From Neptunitalea lumnitzerae (GTDB lineage: Bacteria; Bacteroidota; Bacteroidia; Flavobacteriales; Flavobacteriaceae): a DNA stretch of 64,000 nt. Below the pieces are notes generated by a model. It saw only the letters and a program-made list of their open reading frames with translations, was not told the DNA's origin and searched no databases. The position numbers and the translations under genes were made by a program. Shown in pieces: positions 16,219-24,881 of this stretch; within the stretch, counting starts at the first letter, position 1, and each line of letters starts with the position of its first letter. The stretch spans positions 1,116,001-1,180,000 of the forward strand of contig NZ_BRVO01000001.1 of NCBI RefSeq assembly GCF_027924185.1. Reading direction: 5' to 3'.

Positions 16219-16716
16219 TTAAAATAGTGTAGCACGGTAATCCCAAACTACTTTTATAAAAATGCCTAGGTAAATGATGCATACCACTAGCTTCATAAAG
16301 GTAGAAGCTAAAAAGCCCATAAACGACCCGAAGGCTGCTTTTGCTGCTTTGTTGGCGGTGTTTTTATTTAAGAGTTCACCTATAAATGCACCTAGGAAGG
16401 GACCAATAATTACCCCGAACGGAATGGGCGCAATAAGTCCTACTATAAGTCCAATGGTGGTGCCATAAATTCCCCATTTACTACCTCCAAATTTTTTGGT
16501 TCCGTAGGCTGGTATGGTGTAATCTAAAATACTTATTACAATAGCCACTACCAATGTAATTACAAGTACATACCAATTGGTACTGATGGTTTTGGTAAGG
16601 TATAGCAATAATATGCCAACCCAACTTAATGGTGGTCCGGGTAGTACAGGTAATATACTACCTACAATTCCTAAAATGATACAACCAAGCCCTATTAGTA
16701 ATAGTACAATATCCAC
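16219..16716 (-). CDS. DUF456-family membrane protein
   Basis: A 165-residue inner-membrane protein with four or more glycine-rich helices. The start GLGCIILGIVGSILPVLPGP, the middle GTKKFGGSKWGIYGTTIGL and the stretch GPFLGAFIGELL are typical of DUF456. The function is unknown; the glycine-zipper-like helices suggest tight packing. It stands alone on the minus strand, between the YeeE/YedE pair and a divergently transcribed MscS gene. Confidence 0.85.
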   Translation of the reverse strand: MDIVLLLIGLGCIILGIVGSILPVLPGPPLSWVGILLLYLTKTISTNWYVLVITLVVAIVISILDYTIPAYGTKKFGGSKWGIYGTTIGLIVGLIAPIPFGVIIGPFLGAFIGELLNKNTANKAAKAAFGSFMGFLASTFMKLVVCIIYLGIFIKVVWDYRATLF

Positions 16717-16788
16717 TGTTTTTTTTGTTTTTTAAGATTAATGACTATTTTATTTTGTAGTTTAGATTAGTTTAATTGTTAGGTTTAC

Positions 16789-18660
16789 ATGATTACTATA
16801 GTAAGAAAGCATATTTATATTCTATTTGTATTGTTATCTGTACATATGTTACAGGCGCAGATAGATTCGTTAATTCAGCAGGACTCAATTAATGAAGCTA
16901 TCATGAATACATTTAATGAGAAAATCTCTAAGATAGAAACGCAGAGATTGGCAGATTCATTAAAAAAAGTAGCGCTAGAAGATGAAATAGCCAAGTTAAA
17001 AACTACCGATAACTTAAAGAAAGAAGAGCTTTTAAAAAAGCTAGAGGAAATAAATAGCAAAGAAGCAGCACGCCTTACCCAAAAGAAGCAAGAGATTGAA
17101 AAGTTGAGAGCTTCCGCTAAGTCGTATCCGGTATTGGGTCCTTTTAAAGATACATTGTTTTACATTTATGCACGTCAGGGTAGCTTTATGCCATATGATA
17201 GGGCAAAGGCCATTACAAAGCGCATAAATGATGTGGCTGGTGTTTTAAAGTTTGATGAATCTACCATAGAAATAGAGGTAGATGATTATGTGAGTTTAAA
17301 GGCAGGAGATGATATTATATTAAGTGTATCTGATGAAGATGCTATTTGGAACAATACCTCTAAAGAAATTTTAGGGCAGCAATATAAGGAGGTTATAGAT
17401 AAAGCCGTTATAAGTTATAAAGACCAAACTAGCTTTACCAATTTAGCCAAGGAAATAGGGTTAGCGCTACTTGTTATTGTGGTGGTGGTACTTATTGTAA
17501 AGTATGCTTCGCGCATGTTTAGATGGCTTTCGGTAAAAATTCAAAAATGGGAAGGTGACAAGCTAAACGGATTTAAGATAAAGAGTTACACACTATTAGA
17601 TTCTCATTTTCAGGTACAGGCACTACTTATTGTAAATAATCTTGTAAAGTGGGCATTTATATTATTGCTCATGTATATAGCATTGCCTGTGCTGTTTGGT
17701 ATTTTCCCTTGGACACAAAATTTTGCGGAGACCATGTTTGGTTATATTCTGCGTCCTGTAAAAAGTATCTTTTTAGGACTGTGGGATTACCTGCCAAACT
17801 TAATTACTGTAGTCGTAATTATTGTGGTGTTTAGGTATGTGGTAAAGGCTTTACGATTTTTTAAAACTGAAATAGAAGAGGGTAAACTTGAAATTACCGG
17901 TTTTTACCCAGATTGGGCTAGTCCAACATTTCAAATTATACGCATATTGCTTTATGCCTTCATGTTTATTTTGGTATATCAGTACTTACCCTTAAGTGAT
18001 TCTGATGCATTTAAAGGCGTATCTGTATTTTTAGGGTTCTTGTTTACGTTTGCTTCGGCAGGATCATTATCTAACATTATAGCGGGTATTGTATTAACCT
18101 ATATGCGTAGTTTTAAAATAGGAGATAGGGTTAAAATTGGTGAAATTACGGGTGATATTATTGAAAAATCTTTATTAGTAACTAGAGTGCGATCTACTAA
18201 AAATGAGATTATTTCTATTCCTAACGCTACCGTAATGAATAGTCATACCGTTAATTATAGTAGTGATGCCCCAGAGAAAGGATTAATTATACATACCACC
18301 GTAACAATAGGGTATGATGTGCCTTGGAAATTAATGCACGAAACTCTTATTGAGGCAGCTAAAAGAACGGACTTAATTCTTAAAGATCCTACACCGTTTG
18401 TACTGCAAACCAGTTTAGAAGATTTTTATGTAGCCTACCAGATTAATGCGTATATAAGAGAAGCTAACAAGCAAGCTGCTATATACTCTAATTTACACCA
18501 GAACATACAAGACGTTTGTAATGAGAATGGTATAGAAATACTATCACCACACTATAGAGCTGCCAGAGATGGTAATAAAACCACCATACCAGAAGATTAT
18601 TTGCCAGAGGATTATAAAACTCCGGGCTTTAATGTAAATATGAATAAAGAGAAAGAATAG
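16789..18660 (+). CDS. MscS-family mechanosensitive channel
   Basis: A 623-residue protein with a signal peptide (to about LQAQ, residue 24), a charged coiled coil (about 35-110), a periplasmic region, four or five membrane helices (about 225-440) and a C-terminal MscS domain. The pore helix is glycine/alanine-rich (FASAGSLSNIIAGIVLTYM), followed by KIGDRVKIGEITGDI and IISIPNATVMNS, both hallmarks of MscS. It is larger than E. coli MscS (286 residues), like YbdG/MscM-type extended members. It protects against osmotic downshock by opening under membrane tension. It ends 2 nt from the convergent recX stop. Confidence 0.9.
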   Translation: MITIVRKHIYILFVLLSVHMLQAQIDSLIQQDSINEAIMNTFNEKISKIETQRLADSLKKVALEDEIAKLKTTDNLKKEELLKKLEEINSKEAARLTQKKQEIEKLRASAKSYPVLGPFKDTLFYIYARQGSFMPYDRAKAITKRINDVAGVLKFDESTIEIEVDDYVSLKAGDDIILSVSDEDAIWNNTSKEILGQQYKEVIDKAVISYKDQTSFTNLAKEIGLALLVIVVVVLIVKYASRMFRWLSVKIQKWEGDKLNGFKIKSYTLLDSHFQVQALLIVNNLVKWAFILLLMYIALPVLFGIFPWTQNFAETMFGYILRPVKSIFLGLWDYLPNLITVVVIIVVFRYVVKALRFFKTEIEEGKLEITGFYPDWASPTFQIIRILLYAFMFILVYQYLPLSDSDAFKGVSVFLGFLFTFASAGSLSNIIAGIVLTYMRSFKIGDRVKIGEITGDIIEKSLLVTRVRSTKNEIISIPNATVMNSHTVNYSSDAPEKGLIIHTTVTIGYDVPWKLMHETLIEAAKRTDLILKDPTPFVLQTSLEDFYVAYQINAYIREANKQAAIYSNLHQNIQDVCNENGIEILSPHYRAARDGNKTTIPEDYLPEDYKTPGFNVNMNKEKE

Positions 18661-18662
18661 TG

Positions 18663-19136
18663 TTATTGAACAAGTTCATTTACTTTTTCATACACTAAGT
18701 GAGATTCCCATCCTCTATATAAGAGATAATCGGCTAGTTTCTTTTTTCGTTTTAGCAGGTTGGTTTCTTTTATTTGGTTATTACGCTTTTCTGCAAGTTC
18801 ATGAAAGCTTTGTAAGTATTCAAATTCAGTTATTTCTTTGAGGGCACTTTTTATTAAGAAAGGCGAAATATCACGTAGTTTTAGTTCCATAGTGATACGT
18901 TTTCTTCCCCATTTTTTATATTTAAACTTACCTCTTACAAAGCTTTTGGCAAAGCGTTCTTCATTTAAAAACTTATCGGCTATAAGCGCATTTATAATAT
19001 GTTCTATAGCTTCCGGAATCATAGACATACCTTTCAGTTTTTCTGTTACTTCCTTGTGGCACCTATCTTGGTAGGCACAATAGCGTTGCATTTTGGTTAA
19101 TGCTTCAGTAACGGTATATGACTTTTTGGTATTCAT
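18663..19136 (-). CDS. recX: Regulatory protein RecX
   Basis: A 157-residue basic, helical protein that modulates RecA filaments. RecX repeat features are visible: ALTKMQRYCAYQDRCHKEVTEKL at the N-terminus, then IINALIADKFLNEERFAKSFVRGKFKYKKWGRKRI in separate parts, and a C-terminal LLYRGWESHLVYEKV. An in-frame ATG three codons upstream (19145) is equally possible. It stands alone; recA is not in the window. It runs convergent with the MscS gene with a 2-nt gap. Confidence 0.88.
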   Translation of the reverse strand: MNTKKSYTVTEALTKMQRYCAYQDRCHKEVTEKLKGMSMIPEAIEHIINALIADKFLNEERFAKSFVRGKFKYKKWGRKRITMELKLRDISPFLIKSALKEITEFEYLQSFHELAEKRNNQIKETNLLKRKKKLADYLLYRGWESHLVYEKVNELVQ

Positions 19137-19183
19137 GAAATGCATAATTACAAAACTTATTAGTTTTATAGCTATTGCAACAT

Positions 19184-19212
19184 AAAAAAACTCCCGTTAT
19201 TAATAACGGGAG
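19184..19212 (-). terminator. Terminator of the BlaI-M56 operon
   Basis: CTCCCGTTA and TAACGGGAG (19191-19212) form a 9-bp stem around TTAA. On the minus strand it is followed by seven T (complement of 19184-19190), 13 bases after the M56 stop. Confidence 0.88.
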
Positions 19213-19225
19213 TCTATACTATGAA

Positions 19226-20968
19226 CTATTTTTCTGGAGCTGGTGGCGCCGGTGGCGCTTTTGGTGCTGGCGGAGCAGGCGGTGGAGGTGGAATTACTTT
19301 ACGAAGTTCGTCGTCGGTTAATTCTTCTCGTAATTTATAGGCCACACTACCGTCTTTATTAGTGATTTTAAAATATGGGTGAGACGGCATTTTAGGAAAT
19401 GGAACCTGAGAGCGGTCTGTAGGAGACATATCACTAAACATCTTTCTTAGGTCATCAAATAGCTCGTCTAGTTTACGCTGTTCCTTTACCTTTTTTTCAA
19501 TGTATTTCGGTTGCTCAGTTCTTAATGCCTCGTATTTCTTATACTTCTTTTTAAATAGTTTGATAAGGTCTTGTGGACTATTCACTCCTTCAGATGTGTA
19601 TTTTTCAAATCTGGTTTTATTATTTTTAGATTTTATTTTTATAAATACGCCTTCAGCTAAGGGTTGTATTCCTTTTTTTATCAATTTATTATATGCTGCT
19701 AAAGATGAGATGCTAACATCATAATCGTACTTGCCATAGTCCTTAGCATTTTCCTTTAGCTTGCTAGTATAGTAATACCCTAGCTCTGATGGTTTGTAGT
19801 TGGTAAGTGTTTCATTGCTAATTCTTTTTCCATCTAACCAAACGGCATATTTACTAGTGTCTGTCCATTCGTTTAATTGTTGTTGTGTGGGTGGGTTTTT
19901 GGTTGGTAATGTGCCAGGCCCATTTAAAGAAGCTTTTTCTTCGTCAGTTAACTCACTAAATGTTTTGGTAAAAGTGTCCCCATTACCTGTATCAAATACA
20001 AATCGTACATTTTTAAAGTACGCTGCCTTTGTCAGCGTTTTTTGGGTTTTGCCAGAATCGATAACTACAAGATGCTGTGGTGTTTTTGAATCTGATTCTT
20101 TAAGAATCTCTTTCTTTTCGCTAAAGCTGTATACCAATAGGCATACCAGCGGTACTAAAGCCACGGTTTTTAACCAAGTGACTCTTCTAGGTGTTTTTGT
20201 CTTCATAATTAAAATTCGTTTTTTGATTGATGAAAAATTAATAGCATTCGCTAATTGATTACTATGCGTTTTTGATGAATGATTGATTAGTAGTTCAAGA
20301 TACTTTTTAGGGTCTGCCCCTTGATTAATAACTTCTTGATCGGCAAGGAACTCATGGTTCATTTTAATTTCGTACTTCAAAAAGTAAATCAGCGGATGAA
20401 ACCAAAATACTATTTGTAGCATTTCTAAAAGTAAGATGTCTAAACTATGTTTTTGACGTGCATGCGTTTCCTCATGCAACAAGACTTCTTTTGATATTTC
20501 TTGTGTGTTAAACTGCTCTTTGTTTAAAAAAATATAGTTTAAAAAAGTATGTGGTGTAATGTGTTTTAAAAGTAATACCAGGGTAAATTCTCCTGATTTT
20601 ACTTTTTGGTTTTTAATTACAGTTTTAATAAGTGAACTTATGTTACTGATAAACCGAATAGCAAATACAGTAACGCCTATAAGGTATAAACTCCATAAAA
20701 TTAGGGCTGTATAGTCAGTTTCTGAACTATTTTGAATACCCTGATTAGAAGTAATGTTTTCTAATGGATAGTAAACTGTTTCAGTAGGATTAGCTACTTG
20801 CTCTATATAGGTATGAAAGGTGATCAAGGGTATTATAAAAGCCAACGCTATAGCTGCTAGTAAATAGAATCTTTTAAAGAGATGTATACTTTCCTTTTCT
20901 AAAAACAGTTTGTACACTGTAAGTAGTATAAGTAAACAGCCGCTGAATTTTAAAAGATAGAATAACAT
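19226..20968 (-). CDS. M56-family (BlaR1/MecR1-like) membrane metallopeptidase
   Basis: A 580-residue sensor-type protease. Membrane helices lie near 1-55, 88-108 and 265-285. The zinc motif HEETH is in LLHEETHARQKHSLDILLLEML, with a third ligand probably in NHEFLADQEV. After the last helix comes a large extracytoplasmic region ending in a proline/alanine tail (PPPPPAPPAPKAPPAPPAP). It pairs with the BlaI-type repressor, whose gene ends 4 nt upstream. In the BlaR1 model the protease triggers repressor cleavage. No penicillin-binding sensor domain is visible, so the signal is unknown. Confidence 0.9.
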   Translation of the reverse strand: MLFYLLKFSGCLLILLTVYKLFLEKESIHLFKRFYLLAAIALAFIIPLITFHTYIEQVANPTETVYYPLENITSNQGIQNSSETDYTALILWSLYLIGVTVFAIRFISNISSLIKTVIKNQKVKSGEFTLVLLLKHITPHTFLNYIFLNKEQFNTQEISKEVLLHEETHARQKHSLDILLLEMLQIVFWFHPLIYFLKYEIKMNHEFLADQEVINQGADPKKYLELLINHSSKTHSNQLANAINFSSIKKRILIMKTKTPRRVTWLKTVALVPLVCLLVYSFSEKKEILKESDSKTPQHLVVIDSGKTQKTLTKAAYFKNVRFVFDTGNGDTFTKTFSELTDEEKASLNGPGTLPTKNPPTQQQLNEWTDTSKYAVWLDGKRISNETLTNYKPSELGYYYTSKLKENAKDYGKYDYDVSISSLAAYNKLIKKGIQPLAEGVFIKIKSKNNKTRFEKYTSEGVNSPQDLIKLFKKKYKKYEALRTEQPKYIEKKVKEQRKLDELFDDLRKMFSDMSPTDRSQVPFPKMPSHPYFKITNKDGSVAYKLREELTDDELRKVIPPPPPAPPAPKAPPAPPAPEK

Positions 20969-20972
20969 ATGC

Positions 20973-21338
20973 TTATTTTTTTTGAATTTCGTTGTCTATT
21001 AATGACTTTAATTCTTCTAGTTCTTCCTTACTTAAATTGGTTTCTTTTGTAAAGAAAGAAGCAAACTGGCTAGCACTGTTGTTAAAAAAGTTTTTTATCA
21101 ATACGTTCATATGATTGGCAAAATAATCTTTCTTCTTAATCAGTGGATAATACTCTCTAGACTTACCATATACTCGATAATCTATCACTCCTTTGTCTTT
21201 CATTCGCTTTAGTAAAGTAGCCAATGTGGTAGGGGCAGGTTTAGGCTCAGGATAGGCTTCTAGAAGATCTTTCATAAAAGCTTTTTCCATTTCCCATAAG
21301 TGGTTCATTAATTCTTCTTCTGAATTAGATAATTGCAT
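20973..21338 (-). CDS. BlaI/MecI/CopY-family repressor
   Basis: A 121-residue winged-helix repressor. The N-terminal DNA-binding half contains LSNSEEELMNHLWEMEKAFMKDLLEAYP and PAPTTLATLLKRMKDKGVIDYRVYGKSREYYPLI (seen in parts), the standard BlaI pattern; the C-terminal half (about 80-121) is the dimerisation and cleavage region. First gene of the operon with the M56 protease. Three operator palindromes lie immediately upstream and overlap its promoter, so autorepression is expected. Confidence 0.93.
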   Translation of the reverse strand: MQLSNSEEELMNHLWEMEKAFMKDLLEAYPEPKPAPTTLATLLKRMKDKGVIDYRVYGKSREYYPLIKKKDYFANHMNVLIKNFFNNSASQFASFFTKETNLSKEELEELKSLIDNEIQKK

Positions 21339-21342
21339 TTTG

Positions 21343-21405
21343 TTCTACAAAATTAGAGTTTGTTCTACAAATATAGAGTAAAATTTTAATTCTACAAATG
21401 TAGAA
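21343..21405 (-). promoter_or_regulatory. Promoter embedded in three BlaI-type operators
   Basis: Three TTCTACA-AA-TGTAGAA-like palindromes are seen: TTCTACAAAATTAGAG (21343-21358), TTCTACAAATATAGAG (21363-21378) and the perfect TTCTACAAATGTAGAA (21390-21405). They match the BlaI/MecI core TACAnnTGTA. On the minus strand the middle one contains the -7 box TATATTTG (21368-21375) and the perfect one contains TTTG (21395-21398), separated by 19 bp. So the operators contain both promoter elements. Confidence 0.8.
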
Positions 21406-21419
21406 GGTGTAATTAACAA

Positions 21420-21448
21420 AAAATCCGATTCTGTTTAGAACCGGATTT
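21420..21448 (-). terminator. Terminator of the M20 dipeptidase gene
   Basis: On the minus strand AAATCCGGTTC pairs with GAATCGGATTT (one G-U pair) around a 6-base loop, followed by TTTG. It lies 11 bases after the M20 gene stop. Confidence 0.75.
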
Positions 21449-21458
21449 TAAAACTTTA

Positions 21459-22847
21459 TTATTTATACAATTCTGTAAAGTACTTATAGAAATGTGGTAT
21501 AGTTTCTATGCCTTTTAGGTAATTCCAGATACCGAAATGCTCATTAGGTGAGTGAATAGCATCAGAATCTAAACCGAATCCCATTAAAATAGTTTTGCTT
21601 TCTAATTCTTTTTCAAAAAGCGCTACAATAGGAATACTACCACCACTACGTTGTGGGATAGGAGTTTTACCAAAAGTAGCTTCATATGCTTTAGAAGCTG
21701 CTTGGTATCCTATGCTGTCTATTGGAGTTACATATGCTTGTCCGCCGTGGTGTGGTGTAACTTTTACAGTAACACAATCAGGGGCAATACTTTCAAAGTG
21801 CTTTTTGAATAATGTAGTAATTTCTTGCCAGTCTTGGTCTGGTACCAAACGCATAGAAATTTTAGCAAATGCTTTACTTGGTATTACCGTTTTAGCGCCT
21901 TCACCTATATAGCCACCCCAAATACCATTTACATCTAGCGTAGGTCTTATAGAGTTACGTTCGTTAGTAGTATATCCTTTTTCACCATGAACGTCTTTAA
22001 TATTTAGAGCGCTTTTATAATTGTCTAAAGAAAAAGGAGCCTCTGCCATTGCAGCTCTTTCTTCAGTAGACAGTTCTTCAACTTTATCGTAAAAGCCAGG
22101 AATGGTAATATGGTTGTTCTCATCGTGTAACGAGGCAATCATTTTATTTAAAATATTAATAGGATTGGCAACAGCACCACCATACAAACCACTGTGTAAA
22201 TCTCTGTTTGGTCCGGTAACTTCAACTTCTACATAACTTAAACCTCTTAACCCTGTAGTAATAGAAGGTGTTTCTTTACTAATCATTCCGGTGTCAGAAA
22301 TCAAAATAACGTCGTTTTTAAGTTTGTCATGGTTTCTTTCAATAAACCAACCTAAGTTAGCGCTTCCAACTTCTTCTTCACCTTCAATCATAAATTTTAC
22401 GTTGCAAGGAAGGTTGTTGTTTTTAATCATGTATTCAACAGCCTTAACGTGCATATACATTTGCCCTTTATCGTCACAAGCACCTCTGGCAAAAATGGCA
22501 CCTTCTGGGTGTAGTTCTGTTTTTTTTATAATAGGCTCAAATGGGTCAGAGTTCCATAACTCAATAGGGTCTGCCGGTTGTACATCGTAATGCCCATAAA
22601 CTAAAACCGTAGGTAACTCAGGGTCTATAATTTTTTCGGCATATACAACAGGATAACCTGGAGTTTCACATATTTCGGTAACATCACAGCCTGCCTCTTT
22701 TAATTTTTCTTCTACCTTTTTTGCGGTGTTCCAAACATCTTGAGAGTATGCAGAGTCTGCGCTTACAGACGGAATTCTCAGTAAATCAATTAGTTCATCT
22801 ATGAATCTTGACTTGTGTTCCCTTATATAGGAAGCTATATTTTCCAT
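21459..22847 (-). CDS. M20-family dipeptidase
   Basis: A 462-residue cytoplasmic metallopeptidase, a normal length. Metal-site motifs: VLVYGHYDVQP (first His and Asp), GACDDKGQ (bridging Asp), MIEGEEEVGSANL (catalytic Glu and ligand Glu), SDTGM and the C-terminal DAIHSPNEHFGI (last His ligand). The region about 200-330 is the lid/dimerisation domain (GPNRDLHSGLYGGAVANP). This is the pattern of carnosinase-like dipeptidases. Single gene with its own terminator; a -7 box lies at 22871-22878. Confidence 0.93.
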   Translation of the reverse strand: MENIASYIREHKSRFIDELIDLLRIPSVSADSAYSQDVWNTAKKVEEKLKEAGCDVTEICETPGYPVVYAEKIIDPELPTVLVYGHYDVQPADPIELWNSDPFEPIIKKTELHPEGAIFARGACDDKGQMYMHVKAVEYMIKNNNLPCNVKFMIEGEEEVGSANLGWFIERNHDKLKNDVILISDTGMISKETPSITTGLRGLSYVEVEVTGPNRDLHSGLYGGAVANPINILNKMIASLHDENNHITIPGFYDKVEELSTEERAAMAEAPFSLDNYKSALNIKDVHGEKGYTTNERNSIRPTLDVNGIWGGYIGEGAKTVIPSKAFAKISMRLVPDQDWQEITTLFKKHFESIAPDCVTVKVTPHHGGQAYVTPIDSIGYQAASKAYEATFGKTPIPQRSGGSIPIVALFEKELESKTILMGFGLDSDAIHSPNEHFGIWNYLKGIETIPHFYKYFTELYK

Positions 22848-22870
22848 GAAGTTTATTTTGTTATTTATTT

Positions 22871-22878
22871 CAAAGTTA
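22871..22878 (-). promoter_or_regulatory. -7 box of the M20 dipeptidase gene
   Basis: Reads TAACTTTG on the minus strand, matching TAnnTTTG, about 24 bp before the ATG. No clear -33 element. Confidence 0.4.
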
Positions 22879-22907
22879 CAAAAAACTGAACTTTTTTTAA
22901 TAACATG

Positions 22908-22937
22908 TTTGTATATTCAAAAAATCAGTTATATTTG
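22908..22937 (+). promoter_or_regulatory. Promoter of tRNA-Leu
   Basis: TTTG (22908-22911), an 18-bp spacer and TATATTTG (22930-22937) match the Bacteroidota vegetative promoter consensus exactly. It lies 26 bp before the tRNA. Confidence 0.75.
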
Positions 22938-22963
22938 CACCCACAATTACCAAAGCAAAGCAC

Positions 22964-23045
22964 GCGGGTGTGGTGAAATTGGTAGACACGCCAGACTTAG
23001 GATCTGGTGCCGCAAGGTGTGAAGGTTCGAGTCCTTTCACCCGCA
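22964..23045 (+). tRNA. tRNA-Leu (anticodon UAG)
   Basis: Acceptor arms GCGGGTG (22964-22970) and CACCCGC (23038-23044) pair fully. The anticodon stem CCAGA/TCTGG encloses the loop CTTAGGA with anticodon TAG. The long variable arm (TGCCGCAAGGTG) marks a class II tRNA, consistent with Leu. GGTTCGAGTCC is the T arm. The 3' CCA is not encoded. A terminator follows within 7 bases. Confidence 0.97.
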
Positions 23046-23051
23046 CTTAAC

Positions 23052-23088
23052 AAAACCCTAATTAGTTTATTGCTAATTAGGGTTTTTT
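23052..23088 (+). terminator. Terminator of tRNA-Leu
   Basis: A 14-bp perfect stem, AAAACCCTAATTAG (23052-23065) with CTAATTAGGGTTTT (23073-23086), has a 7-base loop and is followed by further T. Confidence 0.92.
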
Positions 23089-23320
23089 GTTTTCTTCTAT
23101 TAATGTGCCTAGAAAATTTTCTGTTTTGTACATGGTGCTTTTTAATTTGATTATGTTATTCTAGTTGGGTTTTAAAGTCATTTAGAGAGTTTTTATTGCT
23201 AAAACAGGAACAGCTCCATACCCTAAAGTGTGAAGCTGTGTGATTAATTTATTTTCTAAAACTTGTTTTGACCGTGTGGTTATTTTATGTTCTTGTTGTG
23301 TTTGAATATAAAATCAAGAG

Positions 23321-24484
23321 TTATTCTTTCCATGGAGTTTTTAGGCTATATGAAAATCCGAATCCGAACCATTGTTTGCCGTGGTAATCCCAATTACTAG
23401 ATTTACTTCCAACTCCTATATCCCACCCGGTATAGATTCCTAATTGAAAATTGTATATGTTTAACATGATTCCTGCTCCCGGTGTTACAGTCCCGATTGA
23501 TTGAGTGCTATCATTGGTTATAGGTATTTTACCAGTAGTGGTGTTGTTTTTATCTAAGTTTTCTGTTCCAATGGTAAAAAACGGGCCTATATTGCATGAA
23601 ATACTTGCTAACTTTTCAAAACCAGCGCCTCGTACGTATCTTGCTTTGTAAGTACCTAGTTTATAGGTGGCAAATGCCCCTACATTTAAGTCTCCAACAA
23701 ATTTTTGTCCCACTTTTGTGTTATTGCCTCTTTGTAGTGGTCTAAATTTTATTGGTATTGTCACAGCGCCAAATTCCCAAGCCCTCTCTCCAAAACTAAT
23801 TACGTCTCTATTTTCTAATTTTAAAATGTAATCTGCATTTTTGTCATATTTATTAACTAAATAGTAGTCAGGTTTTGTATTGTTATCGGTTTCGTAAACT
23901 TCTATTATGATGTTGCAGTAATTAAAATAATCTGGTTCAATAATTTCTTCTTTTCCATTGTCATTTTTGAAAGTTATGTCTTTTGTGTCTACTCTCCATA
24001 AATTATATGTACTATCTATTTTAGTGATAACTGTTTTAACTTCTTTTTTGTAGGTCTCGTTGCATTGGAGTTTTTTATTTCTAATAATAATTTTAGTTTC
24101 CTTAGGAATAAAATTTTTGTCATTAAGCCAATAGTTGATATGGATTTTGGATTTGTCATTCTCATCAAGAAATAAGTTAGCTTTACCTTCAAAAGATTTT
24201 AGGTTTAATGAAATTTTTTTGTCAATTGAAATTTCCTCATTAGAACCAGCGATTTTGTGACTTGAAATGGTATAAGTCTTTTCGCCTTTCGAAGTGTCTT
24301 TATAGGTTGTAACTGATTTTATGGAGTCTCCTTTGGTTATTTGTTCTGGGCAAGATTTGACTGTGACAACTTTCGTAAGGTTATAGCCTTCATTGATTTT
24401 TACGTAATCTAGACTTTTGTATTTCTGCCCATATCCAGTAAAGCCTATCAGGCAAATGATTAAAAAAGTGTATAAAATTCTCAT
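23321..24484 (-). CDS. Unrecognised exported protein with a barrel-like C-terminus
   Basis: I do not recognise this 387-residue protein. It begins with a clear signal peptide (LYTFLIICLIGFTGYGQ, cut near residue 19). The N-terminal two thirds are polar, lysine-rich and strand-like. The last third alternates hydrophobic and aromatic residues with glycine (VGAFATYKLGTYKARYVRG, GPFFTIGTENLD, FQLGIYTGWDIGVGS) and ends FGFGFSYSLKTPWKE, like a small outer-membrane barrel or a beta-sandwich. It stands alone, without a recognisable promoter or terminator. No function is proposed. Confidence 0.6.
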   Translation of the reverse strand: MRILYTFLIICLIGFTGYGQKYKSLDYVKINEGYNLTKVVTVKSCPEQITKGDSIKSVTTYKDTSKGEKTYTISSHKIAGSNEEISIDKKISLNLKSFEGKANLFLDENDKSKIHINYWLNDKNFIPKETKIIIRNKKLQCNETYKKEVKTVITKIDSTYNLWRVDTKDITFKNDNGKEEIIEPDYFNYCNIIIEVYETDNNTKPDYYLVNKYDKNADYILKLENRDVISFGERAWEFGAVTIPIKFRPLQRGNNTKVGQKFVGDLNVGAFATYKLGTYKARYVRGAGFEKLASISCNIGPFFTIGTENLDKNNTTTGKIPITNDSTQSIGTVTPGAGIMLNIYNFQLGIYTGWDIGVGSKSSNWDYHGKQWFGFGFSYSLKTPWKE

Positions 24485-24881
24485 AATTAAAAAAGTTAAG
24501 GTTAGTAGTTGCTAATTTAATAGTTGATTATGAGTGCCTGCTTATGTAAAAACACTTAATTTTAATAGGGGAATCCCTAGAGGTGGTTTGTTTAGGTTAT
24601 AGTATGTTCTGCTGTTAATTATACAGGCAAATTATAATCTTCATTTACCTGAATTTTTGCATTTCCGATGACGTTAGCTATGGTAGTTTATTGGAATTAT
24701 TGTCTGTAGATGTAACAATCTTAAAGAATGTGAGGTGGTAATTTGCTGGTATTCTTTGTGGTATGTATATGTGCTGCGGTAGCCTTAGGGTGGTTAATGC
24801 CTAAGGTTTTACAGATAAAATGTAATAGCGTTTACCTTTTAATAAGGGTTAACTGTTTTGTGTATTTGCCCTATTGTATTC
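24485..24881. other. Intergenic stretch without a recognised gene
   Basis: About 400 bases between two minus-strand genes. I see no credible coding frame, RNA gene or consensus promoter. The only structure is a 7-bp hairpin, CCTTAGG/CCTAAGG at 24783-24806, too weak to call a terminator. Confidence 0.5.

Noticed and set aside
19500-20258. Plus-strand frames inside the M56 gene
   Set aside because: Shadow frames opposite a well-supported protease with HEETH motif.
22961-23090. tRNA-Leu as an attachment site of an integrated element
   Set aside because: No integrase gene, no direct repeat of the tRNA 3' end and no mobile genes nearby.
24783-24806. CCTTAGG/CCTAAGG hairpin as a terminator
   Set aside because: Short stem with a 10-base loop; its T stretch is on the plus strand, whereas both flanking genes are on the minus strand.
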